Source: Pleurotus ostreatus/Saccharomyces cerevisiae fusant
Taxonomy: Eukaryota; Opisthokonta
Assembly: GCA_024196135.1 (NCBI GenBank)
Contig: JAMQCK010000066.1
Location: 40,849 to 104,848, forward strand
Length of the DNA: 64,000 nucleotides
Reading direction: 5' to 3'
Part shown: piece after piece, positions 33,794-44,947 of the stretch
How positions within the stretch are numbered: the first letter of the stretch is position 1
Layout of the letters: each line of letters begins with the position of its first letter
Notes under the pieces: generated by a model
Database searches by the model: none
Told to the model about the DNA's origin: nothing
Seen by the model: only the letters and a program-made list of their open reading frames with translations
Position numbers and translations under genes: made by a program

Positions 33794-34333
33794 GCATGAT
33801 ACTGTGAGTCACTTGTAAGGCTTCTCTTTCTGCACTGACGATCATCCATTCAGTCTTGTAACACGGACAGAACGATACAGTACGCATTGCACACAAATAT
33901 TCGCCTGGGCTCCCTTTCCGTCTCCTTGTGCACTTCTTTTTGCGATTTTTATGCCCGGCGCGGGCTTTCTGTCCTTCATGTATATACTTCTCCCCTTGAC
34001 CATTCAAACCCCCAAACCATTGCCGTCGCCTTCCAGGTACCCATCCTCTGTTCTTGGTAGTGTAGGCGCGCCATTACTCGCTCATCGCATGCGTCGATGC
34101 GCTGTCCAGCCGCAGTCATGATGTCTCCGCATTGTCCATGTTCCCTTAGTATTCCCCGGCCGAATTTCGTGACGCCTCAGGCTTGTTGGCGTTCGCTAGA
34201 ATGGCCACGTACTGTGTTATAGGTATCATAAGGTTGTCATACCGTGTATTAATGGGATACGTGTATTCCTGTAATCGTTTGTGTGGACGAGAGGGAAGGG
34301 ATATCGTTTGGATATCGTTGTGCGTAAGGTACG
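33794..34333. other. intergenic between convergent genes
   Basis: 540 bp, relatively AT-rich, serving as 3' regions for the genes on both sides. No gene seen. Confidence 0.4.
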
Positions 34334-35217
34334 TCAGTTGATGATCTGGAATTTGGTCGTCTTCATCTTTGCCGCGCGTCCATCGTTGTAGCTACAGGTA
34401 CCCTCGGTCGTAACATCGCAGTCGTGGTTGCCGACCTCCCCTCTGGGTACTTGGCGTCCATCACGCATACCCCGCCGGTGGTCGTTACCACGAAGCTCGC
34501 AACCTTCATCTCCTCGTCGAACACAACATCCAACTCGAAGTCTTCGTCGAAGCCGCGCGGCTGTCGTGCGCCGCTTGGGCGGGAACCGTCCTCCTCCGTC
34601 GACTTCCTTGCGCGCCGGTGATCCTGCCGTTCACGGCTCTCCCTCCCACCGCTCTGCCCACGGGTCCGCCATCGCCACCTGGCATGCACTTGCGCCTTCG
34701 CTGCTCGCCTACATGGCTCCGCCCACACCCTCTTGATGTCCACGTCTTCCTCCATACCATGAAAGTTGAAGTGCGTGGCAAGCAGGTCGAAGTAAGATCG
34801 GACTGCGTTCAAGCCGCGCATTCGCGACTCGATGCCTCCCCGCAGAGGACACCCTGCAGGCGCATGCTGAAGAATCGGCTCGTGAAGGGTGCTGAAGTGC
34901 GCAAGGAGCGTCGCGGTGGGGGCGCCACGCGCGAGGTCGGCGAGCAGGGCGGCCATGGTGGCGAGGATGACGGCTGTCAAATCCTCGGAGGCAGGCGCGG
35001 GAGCATTTTCGACGGGGAGGGCGGGGGCAGAACATGGGAAGGTGGCGCGCGAGGTCGAAGTGGAGGCGACAGGCTGATGCGATGTGCGGGTGGCCGAAAA
35101 GCGCGCCGCCGCTGAGAGGTCCAGCAGGGCGCTGGCGGTGAGCAGCTCCGCTCTCTCAGTGAAGAGGGCGGCGTCAATCTGGGGGGCGGAGGCCATGACC
35201 GAGGCCGGGGTAGGCAT
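34334..35217 (-). CDS. NTF2/SnoaL-like protein
   Basis: One large exon starts at ATG 35217. After an Ala-rich N-terminus come an ARGAPTATLLAHFSTLHEPI helix, a GGIESRMRGLNAVRSYFDLL segment and a VQVHARWRW-type strand (written KAQVHARWRWRTRG here). FDEDFELDVVFDEEMKVASF follows: the order of helices and sheet found in NTF2-like folds. Without splicing the frame ends at 34363. A 53-nt GT-AG intron after SFVV would instead join a segment ending KMKTTKFQIIN with a stop at 34334, which reads more like coding sequence; I prefer it but cannot prove it. A basic 35-residue insertion in the middle may hide another intron. Binding pocket and function unknown. Confidence 0.6.
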
Positions 35218-35955
35218 GATTGGTATGCAATCGCTATAGTTCCTGGCGCGCGCGATGTGGGTTACCTCGCTGGTTATAGCAAGCCTAGGATAGGCCTGGG
35301 AGACGAAGCCTGGACGTAGAGGGGTGAGGGGGCTGGGAGTGGGGCACCTGAGGTGCTGGGGCTTATAAGAAGACGCATGCCCTCGGGGAGCGCGTCACCG
35401 CAGCCCGAGCGCCGCCATATCGCACAACAAGGTTCAGGCGTGCACTACGGTTGGCGGGAAGAACTTGGAAGAAGGGATGCTAAGCATCCGCGCCGATGGG
35501 CGCGGCGTTGAAGTCGCATCCGGTCCCCACCCTGCGCGTCGCCCGATGGCTGGTCTGTGTACGAGTATAACCCAAGAATATCGTCTTGATTGCGTCAAGG
35601 AGAACACAGAAAAGCACCTCTGGCCCTCGATGGGGCATGGGATGCATCCCAACCAGAGCCACTTCTCGTGTCAAAGTCCAAGACAGAAGGCTCGGGGGAG
35701 AGGACGTGGCCGAAGTCGACAGTGTCAGGCCTGATCATCGCGATGAATACTGATCCATATGTAGGCGTGGGCTATTCAGGTCAGCAGCACCTCCGATTCG
35801 GGCATTCCCCTAAGCGAGTCGGGCAGCGGAAGGCAAGGAGACCGTACCTATGAGCAACGGAGAAGTCGATTCTTGGCATCGTGGTCGACGAATGTCATTG
35901 GCAACATCCTAGTTATGTAACACGCAGCACACATTCCATGGTACAATCGCAGCAC
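35218..35955. other. intergenic, 0.7 kb
   Basis: Contains the upstream region of the NTF2-like gene, with a palindromic CTTATAAG at about 35362, and the 3' region of the SDR gene. Short frames on both strands have no support. Confidence 0.4.
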
Positions 35956-37676
35956 TCACAGCATCCATAACACATCCTCTACAATCCGGCTCGACAGCTC
36001 CCACAAGCGCTCGCCCAACGTCTCGTCCTCGGCCGTCGCCGTCGACCTGCCGATCACGCCGAAGGGGACGATGTATGCGCCGCCGTACGAACCGCTCGGT
36101 TTAGACGTCCCGCTCGTCTTGGAAGAGCCGGGGGTGCCGCTGTCAGTCGCTCCCGCCGTAATGAGCGTCGTCCACCCTGGGCATCTGTCGCTGTCAGTCG
36201 CCCCTCCCGCGCCGCCCTGATCAAGGCCTCCTTCCTGAGCACCCGTTCCATGCTCAGTCGTGCTGGTCGGCTCGGCCATACTGGTTCCCCCTTCGGCCGT
36301 ATCAGTGGCGCAAAGGGTGCCATCCGTCTCGCCCGATTCGGAAGACCTGCCGGCCATATTTGTGGCACTTGGTCTCTTGCCACTCGTTCTGACGGATGGC
36401 TCGGTGGCGGCAAAGAGACCAGTGAATGCGCAGTCGCTCGCGGTGAAAACCATGTCCGGGCTTTCACCCATGAGCTTGAGAGTACGTGCTTGAAAGGGTG
36501 GTCAGTATGAGGAGTGTTCGAAGCCACGAGATAGACCACTGAAAAAGTTGGTATATAGTATGCGGAAGATCTTCATTGATTGCCGAGCGCATGGACTCAC
36601 TCGTCTTTGCGAATCCAGGAAACACAGACATGGCCAGAATTGGTATGCCTTGGGCGTCGCAGTGTCGTTGCAGGGTCTTCGCGTGCATAACCAATGCCAG
36701 TTTAGAAAGCGCTGTGAAAGATGTGTCAGTACCATTGACAGTACTACAGCCTGGTACAGAGACTAGCGTTTGATCGCGTATGTCCGCGCCACATACCATA
36801 TTGCTGCATTGTTGGAGTCCGCGGACCCTTCCACTGTGGATCCACATTCAACGAATAGGTGCAATCAAGGTTTAGGCCGTCGATGACGGTGTGCACGGTG
36901 GAAGTCATCTGTTCTGAGGATGAGATTGGGGGGCTGGCGAAGATGAGGATCGTACGTTTACGACGCGGACATCTCCCCCGGCTCTCGCAGTGTTGACTAG
37001 CAATGTTTGTAGGTTGTTTACAAGTAGGAATGGGGCAAGGTAGCTGGTCGTCTGTCAGCGTCAGCGTAAACCAGAAAGGGATAGGACCTACTTCACAACC
37101 ATGGTGGTAGCTAGGCCGTACTCAGTCTTAATCGCAGGGTCTTCTGAGCTGTCATGACTTATGTAAGTCGCACTTTCGAGAGCGTCGTGACATGGGAAAA
37201 CCTACATCGCGGCATTGTTGATGACGATGTCGAGCCTTGCCTCTACTGCCTTCAACCTGTCCGACGCTGTCTTCACTTGCTGCAAGTCGCGTAGATCCGC
37301 CACAAAAGGTTCAAGCAGCAAATCTGTATCCGCTTGCATTTCTCTCATCCGGGCGATGGCTTGTAGTGCTTTTGGTCTGCTGCGTGCACCAACGTACACC
37401 TTGGCGCCGCAGCGAGCAAGGTATAGAGCCATATGGTACCCAATGGCACCGGGATCGCTGACATGTATAATCAAAACGACGATGTGGATCATTTAGCGTG
37501 GAATACTTGCTTTGCGCCTGTCACCAGAGCTACCCTACCGCTAACATCGACGCAGTGGGGTTCCGAAGCAGCTTCAAGGTCCTCCCATGCCGTCTATACT
37601 TCGGATTTTGAGCGTGAGAGTACAGTCCAGTCGGAAACACACATACCCTATACTCTTGTGGCGGAGCCTCCACCAT
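35956..37676 (-). CDS. Short-chain dehydrogenase/reductase (SDR)
   Basis: A multi-exon gene starting at ATG 37676. Splicing reconstructs the Rossmann motif GRVALVTGANDPGAIGYH, then ARCGAKVYVGARS and DIVINNAA; a TMVVNYLAPFLLV block follows. The active-site YALSK (YxxxK) comes just before KLALVMHAKTLQRH, and SVFPGFAKT closes the fold. The C-terminus (last exon from about 36490 to 35956) contains the conserved LKLMGESPDMVF and ends GERLWELSSRIVEDVLWM, split by a roughly 80-residue Ser/Gly/Thr-rich insertion. The overall type is close to fungal retinol-dehydrogenase/WWOX-like SDRs that act on lipophilic alcohols; the substrate is unknown. The intron at 37458-37510 begins GCAAGT, a non-canonical GC-AG intron inside the cofactor motif. 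Confidence 0.85.
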
Positions 37677-37853
37677 CGTGAAGAGTATGAGAACAAGTCA
37701 CGACGGTTGAAGACAGGATGAGGAGGCGTGTCACAAGCTCCCGCGCGGTCGGCTTTTGCCGTTCATTTGCGCGTGGAATGCACGCGTTCAGCACGCGCAA
37801 ACCAAAAGGCGCCGGTGGCGCGACCTGCAGGCGCATCTCCCTCGTTCGCGGCC

Positions 37854-38438
37854 ATGTCCTCCTTTGCCCTCCGTCCAGCACGCCCAGAAGACTTCTCTCA
37901 GATTGCTGTCATCTTCAATCACTATATCGAGAGCTCTCTCGCTACGTTCCGCACCGAGCGCGTCGATCGCGCCGCACTGCTTGACACCTTCTACTCGGTC
38001 GTCGAGCAACGGCTGCCGTTCATCGTCGCCATTGCCTTTGATGACCCCGACGAGCCATTCGTGCTCGGGTATGCGTATGCATCTCGCTATCGCCCCGAGC
38101 GCGACGCCTACCGCCACACGGCCGAGTTATCCATATATGTCCATCCGGATCATCTCTCGGCCGGCATCGGTACGCTCATGCTGGACAACGTCCTTGGCCT
38201 CCTTCGTCAAACCACCAAGCCGTCGCTACTGCTGGGCGCCGTTGCTGAGCTGGCGCCAGTACGGCAAGTCCTGGTTGTCATGGCGCTCGACACGGAAGGT
38301 CACAAGGGCGGTTTTGGGCAGCGCGACTGGTATGTGAAGCGCGGGTTCGTGCAGGCTGGGCACCTGCGGGAGGTGGGCTACAAGTTCGGACGATGGGTCG
38401 ACACGATCATCCTGCAGCTTTCACTAAACCCAGAGTGA
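37854..38438 (+). CDS. GNAT acetyltransferase, phosphinothricin-acetyltransferase-like, copy 1
   Basis: A single exon of 194 residues starting at an ATG in good context (GCCATGTC). The pattern ALRPARPEDFSQIAVIFNHY with FRTERVD, the central ELSIYVHPDHLSAGIGTLML acetyl-CoA-binding region, and the ending GFVQAGHLREVGYKFGRWVD match the PAT/COG1247 branch of GNAT enzymes. These transfer an acetyl group from acetyl-CoA to small amines such as phosphinothricin, methionine sulfone or sulfoximine (family knowledge); the natural substrate here is unknown. Compared with bacterial enzymes it has a longer segment between the CoA region and the last motif. A paralog lies 365 bp downstream. Confidence 0.88.
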   Translation: MSSFALRPARPEDFSQIAVIFNHYIESSLATFRTERVDRAALLDTFYSVVEQRLPFIVAIAFDDPDEPFVLGYAYASRYRPERDAYRHTAELSIYVHPDHLSAGIGTLMLDNVLGLLRQTTKPSLLLGAVAELAPVRQVLVVMALDTEGHKGGFGQRDWYVKRGFVQAGHLREVGYKFGRWVDTIILQLSLNPE

Positions 38439-38803
38439 GTAGCGCAATGGAGTACACCTGAATCTGGAGAGCGCCTGGACGCGCATAGTACGGCATCCAC
38501 TATACAGTACATCCGCATAATCACATCCTTCGCTTGGCTGGACTACCGACGGATCATGTTGTTCGAGACAAGAAGGCCGGTGAGTGTGCTCATCTGGGAG
38601 GCTACAGCTTCTAGTATCTGGTGCGTGGCCATCATTTGTATGTGGGGTCGCGAAATTGACAGCTTGCGTAGTGAATTTCCGGGACGCCGATGACAGGAGC
38701 CGCCGTGTGCTTATGTTCTTATCTGGGAGCAGGTCTCGATGACTCGACCTGGGCGTATATGAAGATTTTGACTGGCCGATCCTCTCCAGGTCATCCAACC
38801 ACC
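38439..38803. other. spacer between tandem GNAT genes
   Basis: 365 bp with no gene seen. It separates two same-strand paralogs and must hold the second promoter; no convincing TATA box. Confidence 0.4.
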
Positions 38804-39394
38804 ATGTCGTTCAGCGTACGCCCCGCAGTGACGGAAGATATCCCCGCGATCACCTCCATATACAACCACTATATCAACCACTCCGTCGCCACCTTCCGCA
38901 CAAAGCGCGTCGAGCCATCCGTCCTTCTTGACACCTATTGCTCCGCGCAGAACAGCCAGCACCCTTTTCTCGTCGCCGTATCGCATAATGGGACAGAGAT
39001 CTTAGGCTACGCCTACGTCTCTGGCTATCGAGCATCGCATCCAGCGTATTGGCATACAGTCGAGTTGACCATCTACGTCCATCCGGATCATCTGTCCGGC
39101 GGGGTAGGCTCGCGGCTGTGGACAGCCCTCGAGGATGCGTTGCGCCAGCGAAATCGAGCGCTTGTTGGAGACAAGGGTGACTCGCATTCGCGCGACGAAA
39201 GGACCAGCCCAGGTGCAACTCCAATCCGCCATGTCCTATCGGTTATGGCGCTCGATACGGAGGGGAGTCAGGGCGGGTACGGGCTCCGGGATTGGTATGT
39301 AAAGCGAGGTTTCGTACAGAAGGGGCATCTGGAGGAGGTCGGGTACAAGTTCGGGCGGTGGATCGACACGATCATCTTGCAGCTCACGCTCTAG
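38804..39394 (+). CDS. GNAT acetyltransferase, phosphinothricin-acetyltransferase-like, copy 2
   Basis: A single exon of 196 residues with ATG in an ACCATGTC context. It shares IYNHYINHSVATFRTKRVE, ELTIYVHPDHLSGGVGSRLW, VMALDTEGSQGGYGLRDWYV and KGHLEEVGYKFGRWID with copy 1, so the pair is a tandem duplication. It carries a hydrophilic insertion (ALVGDKGDSHSRDERTSP) at the point where copy 1 has a hydrophobic one, the most divergent region between the copies. The enzyme class is as for copy 1; divergence of the loop may mean different acceptors, which is inference. Confidence 0.88.
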   Translation: MSFSVRPAVTEDIPAITSIYNHYINHSVATFRTKRVEPSVLLDTYCSAQNSQHPFLVAVSHNGTEILGYAYVSGYRASHPAYWHTVELTIYVHPDHLSGGVGSRLWTALEDALRQRNRALVGDKGDSHSRDERTSPGATPIRHVLSVMALDTEGSQGGYGLRDWYVKRGFVQKGHLEEVGYKFGRWIDTIILQLTL

Positions 39395-39951
39395 GATACT
39401 ACTCTCTCGAGGGTGCTTTTGTTGAAGATGCGATGCAGGTGGTTTTCATTGTCATCTTGTGCGCGATGTACCAGTCCCGCCTCGATGCGCCTCTTCGGAC
39501 CGCGACATGGGGCGATTGGGGGCCGACGGGATCCGGTCGCCGTCGAAGATGGTGAGGGACATAGCTAGCGGCCCGAATATTTGAGGTACTTACAATCTGC
39601 AGTAACTAGTCCTACCTAGCTTGTACTTCGCGTGCAGCCGCTTGCAGCACGAATAGACGTACATTGCACGCATACACCCATCCTACCTCGTCATGCTGAA
39701 CACCGCGTCTGTCTTCAAGTTCCTATCAGGACATGGTGCGCACATGATCGCGTTCAGCTGAGGTTGACCTCATCGACGCGGCCCGCGACGCATGCTACAC
39801 GGTCATCGGGCCCGCCGCCTTCCGCGTCTTCGGCGAGTATAAAGGTCCATCTTGCTATCGTGCAGAGAATGCGAGTCTTCCCCGCGCTATGGCGAAGGTG
39901 GGTGTTCTCACGTCCGAGTCAAGGTATGCGGTTAACACGTTGATTATTTAG
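39395..39951 (+). promoter_or_regulatory. upstream region of the GH127-like gene with TATA box
   Basis: Holds the 3' end of the second GNAT gene and a TATAAA at 39838-39843, 109 bp before the ATG at 39952. No other gene is supported. Confidence 0.5.
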
Positions 39952-42900
39952 ATGTTGTCGCTAGTCCTGTTCGCGCTTTCTGCATCGGGGCTGACGAGTG
40001 CTGCTTGTACGTCGCACTCGCTCCGATACTGCTTCTCTACCTAACAATGTGGCCGTACAGTGCACCAACCAATCTACAGCACCATCCCTGTCGGCGCTAT
40101 CAAGCCCTCCGGATGGGCGCTCGACCAAGCTCAAGTCCAAGCGGACGGTCTGGCAGGACATCTCAGGGAGTTTGATAGCTAGTAAGTCGATGGCCTTTCA
40201 TGCTCGTCACATTTGACTGACCTATCACCAGTGTTGCGGGCTCTATCTGGGTTGAGGGCGGCTCCATCGAGTATAGCGAGATGCATGAAGCAGCACCGTA
40301 CTGGTTGTGAGTGCTTGGTGCTTGGTTCGTTGAATGGATGCAGCTTAGGTGTCTTTAGCAACGGTGCCGTTGCGCTAGCTTACCAGCTGCAAGATGAGAA
40401 GCTCATCGGTACGTTCGACCTTGCGACGCTTAAGATGGCACTGATCTTCCGCTCAGGCGAGGTTCGCGACTTCGTCGACCACCTTCTTGCCACGCAACAA
40501 GATGACGGTTGGCTTGGACCCGAGCAACCGAATTCGAACGGCAGCCCGCGTCTCGTCTGGCCGCGCTACCTGATTCTCATGGGCTTGACGGTTCGTCTTG
40601 GATGCTCCCTTATCCGAAGTCCGCATTGCTAACGAGCCGCCGACCATTCTCCAGCAATACGTTGAGGCAGAACCTTCCGACGCAACCCGTGTCCTGGACG
40701 CCATCCATAAGTTCACTGACCTTGTTTACAACATCTGGAAGAACGGTACATACGGCGGCCCGAATCTCGGCTTCCAGTTCGAGTATCAGTACGTGCGGTG
40801 GGAGGAGTTGGTATTGTCGCTGCAGTGGTTGTATGATCACGATCCCAGAGGTGAGGACCGCTACCATTGCAGCGACAACTATCCAGGCTGACGGAAAGAC
40901 TTGTAGGCAAGGAGGACCAACTCGTCGAGACAATGCAACTCCTGCGCGATACGGGATATTCGTGGAAGAATGACTGGTTTGTCGAGGGGAAGTTCCCGAC
41001 GCAAGAAGTCTGGACATATGTAGCGCAGACGTGAGTACTTCTCTAGGGCTGAGGAAGCGCTAACTGACGCCAATGTATTCAGACATGGTGTTAACCAGGC
41101 CGAGGCTCTGAAGTCTGAAGCCTTGACATGGCGCATCACGGGCGACGAGTCCGACAAACAGAGCACCGTTGACAGGATTGATATGCTTTACAAGTATCAT
41201 GGGCGCGCTTCGGGTACGCCGTAGACGATCACTTCGATACTGGACAACGCTGATCATTGTTAGGGACTTACTCCGCTGACGAGCATCTGGGTGGCCTCAA
41301 CCCTGCTCGAGGGTATGTGTCTCTATCGAGTCAGTTGGCTTTACTGACGTTGACAACAGTACTGAACTTTGCACTGTTGTGTAAGGCCATCGGAACTCAC
41401 CCGACGGCGTTGCTAACGGTCATCCTAGCGAACAGCTGTTTTCGCTGGCGCTTGTATATGCAACCTTCGGCGACAACGCCGTCGCTGACAGAGTCGAGAA
41501 GATCGGTGTGATCGCTAATCATCATTCAGGAGCATGACGCTGACGCACATCTGCAGCATACAACGCACTGCCCGCAGGGATCATGTACGACTTTTGGTGT
41601 ATGTGCACCCATCTGGCTAGAAGACGCGTTCTAATGGTTTCTTCAGCTCATCAATACGATCAGGAAGGCACGGAGGCCAGCGGCTTACGGTAGGTCAAGG
41701 TTCTAACTCGCTTCTCCTCGCAGTGAATCAGATTTGGGCGAAGGAGATGGACCCTAAGCCGTTCGGCGCAAACGGTCCCAGGTCCAACATCTTCGGGTTC
41801 GAGCCGTGAGTCTGTGTACTATCTATCGAGTGACACGCTGACAGCGCACGTAGACAGTACCCTGTACGTTCTTCTGCGTCGAACAATGTTTATCAGCCTA
41901 ACCAGAACGTGCCATATTCCAGTGCTGCACGGTAAGCAGTTTAACGCATGGTCTCTCGACATCGGTGTTCATGCGACTATGCAGGTTAATCATGGCCAAG
42001 GCGCACCGAAGTACTGGAGTCACGCCTTCTTCACGGACAACTCCGATAACTCGCTCGTACACGCCTTCCTGGGACCTTCGACTTTGAATACCACCGCGGG
42101 GGATTCCAACGTTCAAGGTTTGCTCTTGCGAGATCAGATTGTGTATTCGGCTGACTAGTTTCAGTTACCGTTGATACGCTCTATCCGTTCGGGAACGTCC
42201 TGAACTACGCGATCACCGCGTCGGCTCCTACGGCCCTCAAGATTCGTGTCCCATCCTGGGCTCAAACAGGCGGCAGTACAATTGCGGTCGGTGGTGGAGT
42301 TGCGACACCGCTAAACCCAGATTCTGCGACGTCGTTATATAAGGTCGAGGTATGTCTACATTGCGCACTCATTGCGGCCAGTTTTGATGAAGATTTTTCT
42401 GCCAGATTCCTGCGGGCTCGACGAACATCATAGTGATTCTGGACATGCAAGTCGAGGTCGAAGAACGCCTGAACGGTGCCGTCGCTGTGACCCGTGGACC
42501 TCTAAACTACGCTCTCGAGCTAGCATACAATGTCACGACTACTGAAGGCTTAAGGTTCGTCCGCTTGGAGCCTTCATTTCGAATCTACGACGCTCATCGC
42601 TTGGAAGGAGCGACCAAGCTGTGGCGGACGTGAAGCGCCTCTATCCGAACGCGCCGCAGGAGTACTTGACCGCAGTGCGTTAGCTTCGCCTGCAAACTCT
42701 CGAGTCCATCCTCATCACATTATCCCAGACCGATAACCACACCGTCGATAACACTCTCCTGCCCACCTCCTCTTGGGCTCTTGCCATCAACCCCGACACA
42801 CTCACCGTTCAGGACACGTCCAACGACACGGAAAGCATCCCACACTATACCTGGAAGCCCGGCAACCTGCCAGTGAGCATGACAGTACAGGCATGCCCGA

Positions 42901-43043
42901 TTGCATGGGACGTGGTCAACGGCACGGCGTCGGCGCCACCGCAAAGCCCGAACGCGTGCACGGGCGATGTGTTCGAGGCGCGGTTACTGCCATTCGGGTC
43001 AAGCCAGTTGAGGTTGGGGGAGATGCCCGTGATGCAGGCGTAG
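39952..43043 (+). CDS. Secreted DUF1680/GH127-like glycoside hydrolase
   Basis: A gene of more than 12 exons; the first encodes a signal peptide (MLSLVLFALSASGLTSAA). Spliced blocks are characteristic: IPVGAIKPSGWALDQAQVQA near the start, then EGGSIEYSEMHEAAPYWFNG, ATQQDDGWLGPEQP, EALTWRITGDE, a FSLALVYATFGD helix, and QYPCCTVNHGQGAPKYW carrying adjacent cysteines. In bacterial GH127 enzymes the equivalent Cys pair is part of a zinc-bound nucleophile site of beta-L-arabinofuranosidases (family knowledge). A beta-sandwich region with RVPSWAQTGG follows, then VTRGPLNYALEL and a C-terminal GEMPVMQ end. It likely attacks plant or other extracellular polysaccharide side chains; the precise sugar is unknown. 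Small internal exon borders need transcript support. Confidence 0.82.
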
Positions 43044-43269
43044 GAGGGGCGTGGATGATAAAGCCAACGAAGAGCGAAAGAACTGGAAGAATGCTAAGGG
43101 TTGATGATGGGACGATACTGTCGATTTTTCATACTTTAATTGCATGAATTCCATTGTACAATTTGAGTTTTGTGTTACAAAGAGGGTCGTCCTGCGGACG
43201 ATCCGACATCCAAGAACAGATTGCAAACACCAGTATCAGACTATCAATCCTGTGCCTACGAGGTAAGGA

Positions 43270-44111
43270 TTAGCTACGACGAAGGCTGACGCGGCACCGA
43301 GAACTTACACGTTCGACATTGCCCACGTCGACAAGATAGCCTTCGAAGTCCGTGCCACTCCCGCCCTCCCCGGTATCAACCTTCTCATTATCGATACTGG
43401 ACGACCGACTCTTTTCCTCTTCTTCAAACTTGCGCAGGGCCATAGCTGCCGCACCTTCTTGAGCTGCCTTCTTGCTGGAGTGCTGGCTCTCGCCCACGAG
43501 CTTCCCTCCGACTTCGAAGGTTCGATCAGAATATGACCAGCCTGATTTAAAGTGATACGAAAATGTACTCACAGTACAGCTGCGACGTCCAGATAGGCTG
43601 GTGAGGAGGACCATGGGACTTATCCTCGAACTTAAAGGGTGTCCCCGTAAGTTGCTGTATGTTGTTCAGCCGCTGTTTGTCCAACCCCTTCGATGATGGC
43701 GGCGGTGGCGGCGAGATTGAGGGCGACGAGCCTACGGATAAGCTAAATGTACTCGTCCTGGGGCGAGGGGTCGATAGTGTCGGAGCATAGGGTGCCCACG
43801 TCGTGGGGGATGTATGGACGGGTAGACCTTCAAGGACCTGCATTTTCTGCCTCGCCATTATAGCGCGTCGAGCGCTGAACTGGCGCCAGAAGGCCCTGCA
43901 CAATGTCAGCCCACAGCAAGAAAGACATGAGCGAGTGATGTGCTTACCAGAGCGCGCCCAGCGCGGCAAGGGCCCCGCAGGCAGTCACATAGACCGGGTT
44001 GCTATCATACGCTCCGACCACCGCGATCAGGGTGAGTACGAAGATGGCCACTTGAATGAGTCCGTCCAAGTACCGCAAGACCTGGCGAATAGCGTAACGG
44101 ATTCCGGGCAT
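43270..44111 (-). CDS. Membrane-anchored protein with a dsRNA-binding motif
   Basis: Three exons, 44111-43948, 43895-43573 and 43511-43270, give 242 residues in phase. Residues about 17-55 form two hydrophobic helices (GLIQVAIFVLTLIAVVGAY; YVTACGALAALGALWAF) followed by basic residues, so the rest probably faces the cytosol. After a Ser/Pro-rich linker, residues about 125-190 carry a dsRBM-like layout: LNNIQQLTGTPFKFEDKSHG, then IWTSQLYFGGKLVGES and a KKAAQEGAAAMALRKF helix. A gene ending near 43250 after one more intron is possible. Coupling a membrane anchor to dsRNA binding is unusual; function unknown. Confidence 0.75.
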
Positions 44112-44947
44112 CTTCACTCTCGCCTTTTCTCGTTCCTTTCTGCTTGAGTTTTGGCGTGCAAGAGGCGGCCTTTTATACCTCTGAAGGAGATTCGCATCGC
44201 GCGGACGTATCTGCACGCTGTTGAGTACCCTTTGCCACAAATCAGTGCCACAGAGGTGTTGTTGACACATTTGACTCAATACTCACTGCCCTCAGAGACA
44301 CCGCGGAGCCCTCGAGAACGACCATCGTCACCACATCGTCAACGCCAGAGGGCGTATTTCCAGCGATCTGAGGAAAGATAAGGGACGGGGTGGCACAGCC
44401 CAGCACCGCGTAAAGGCTAACTTTTCCCCTCAATCACTACCTTTGGCTTGCTGTACAGTCGGATGGGATGAGGGAAGCGAAGAGAGGGAGAGAAACCAGT
44501 GGGGGATCTTCATGTGGCGAGTCGCAGCCACTGCATGGCTGTGTGGTGTAGTGTTCGTTCAGCAGATAGATCAGCTTCGCGACGCCAGAAGGAAGATGCC
44601 ATTTGGTCTACCCCCAAGGTATTCGGCTTCGGAGCCGCCAGCCAGGATTTGGTGTTGCCCCGAAATCTTGCGTTGAATCTCCGGGTAGTATTCGTCGTAG
44701 TAAAATCGGGAGCGACTGGTATCAAGAGTACAGCTTTCGAATTAGCGTACGTTCGATGTCGACAGGCATGAATTGTGGGGGGTTCGGAGGTACCACGGGC
44801 ATAGAGCGGACCGTCCTCGACGGTGCGAAACAAAAGATCTTCCTAATCCGGACGAATAATGACTGCCACGCCACGTGCGCCACCACGCGAGATCGCTTCT
44901 TCTCAAAAACCTTCACTTCCTCCCCATCCATCCCATACCCCACAAAA
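44112..44947. other. divergent intergenic region, dsRBM gene and TIF34
   Basis: 836 bp between divergent starts. Apart from the TATA box on the minus strand I see only chance frames. The TIF34 start is preceded by a CA/CT-rich leader without a TATA box, as is common for translation genes. Confidence 0.4.
44171..44177 (-). promoter_or_regulatory. TATA box of the dsRBM membrane protein gene
   Basis: TATAAAA on the minus strand, about 60 bp upstream of the ATG at 44111. Confidence 0.55.
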
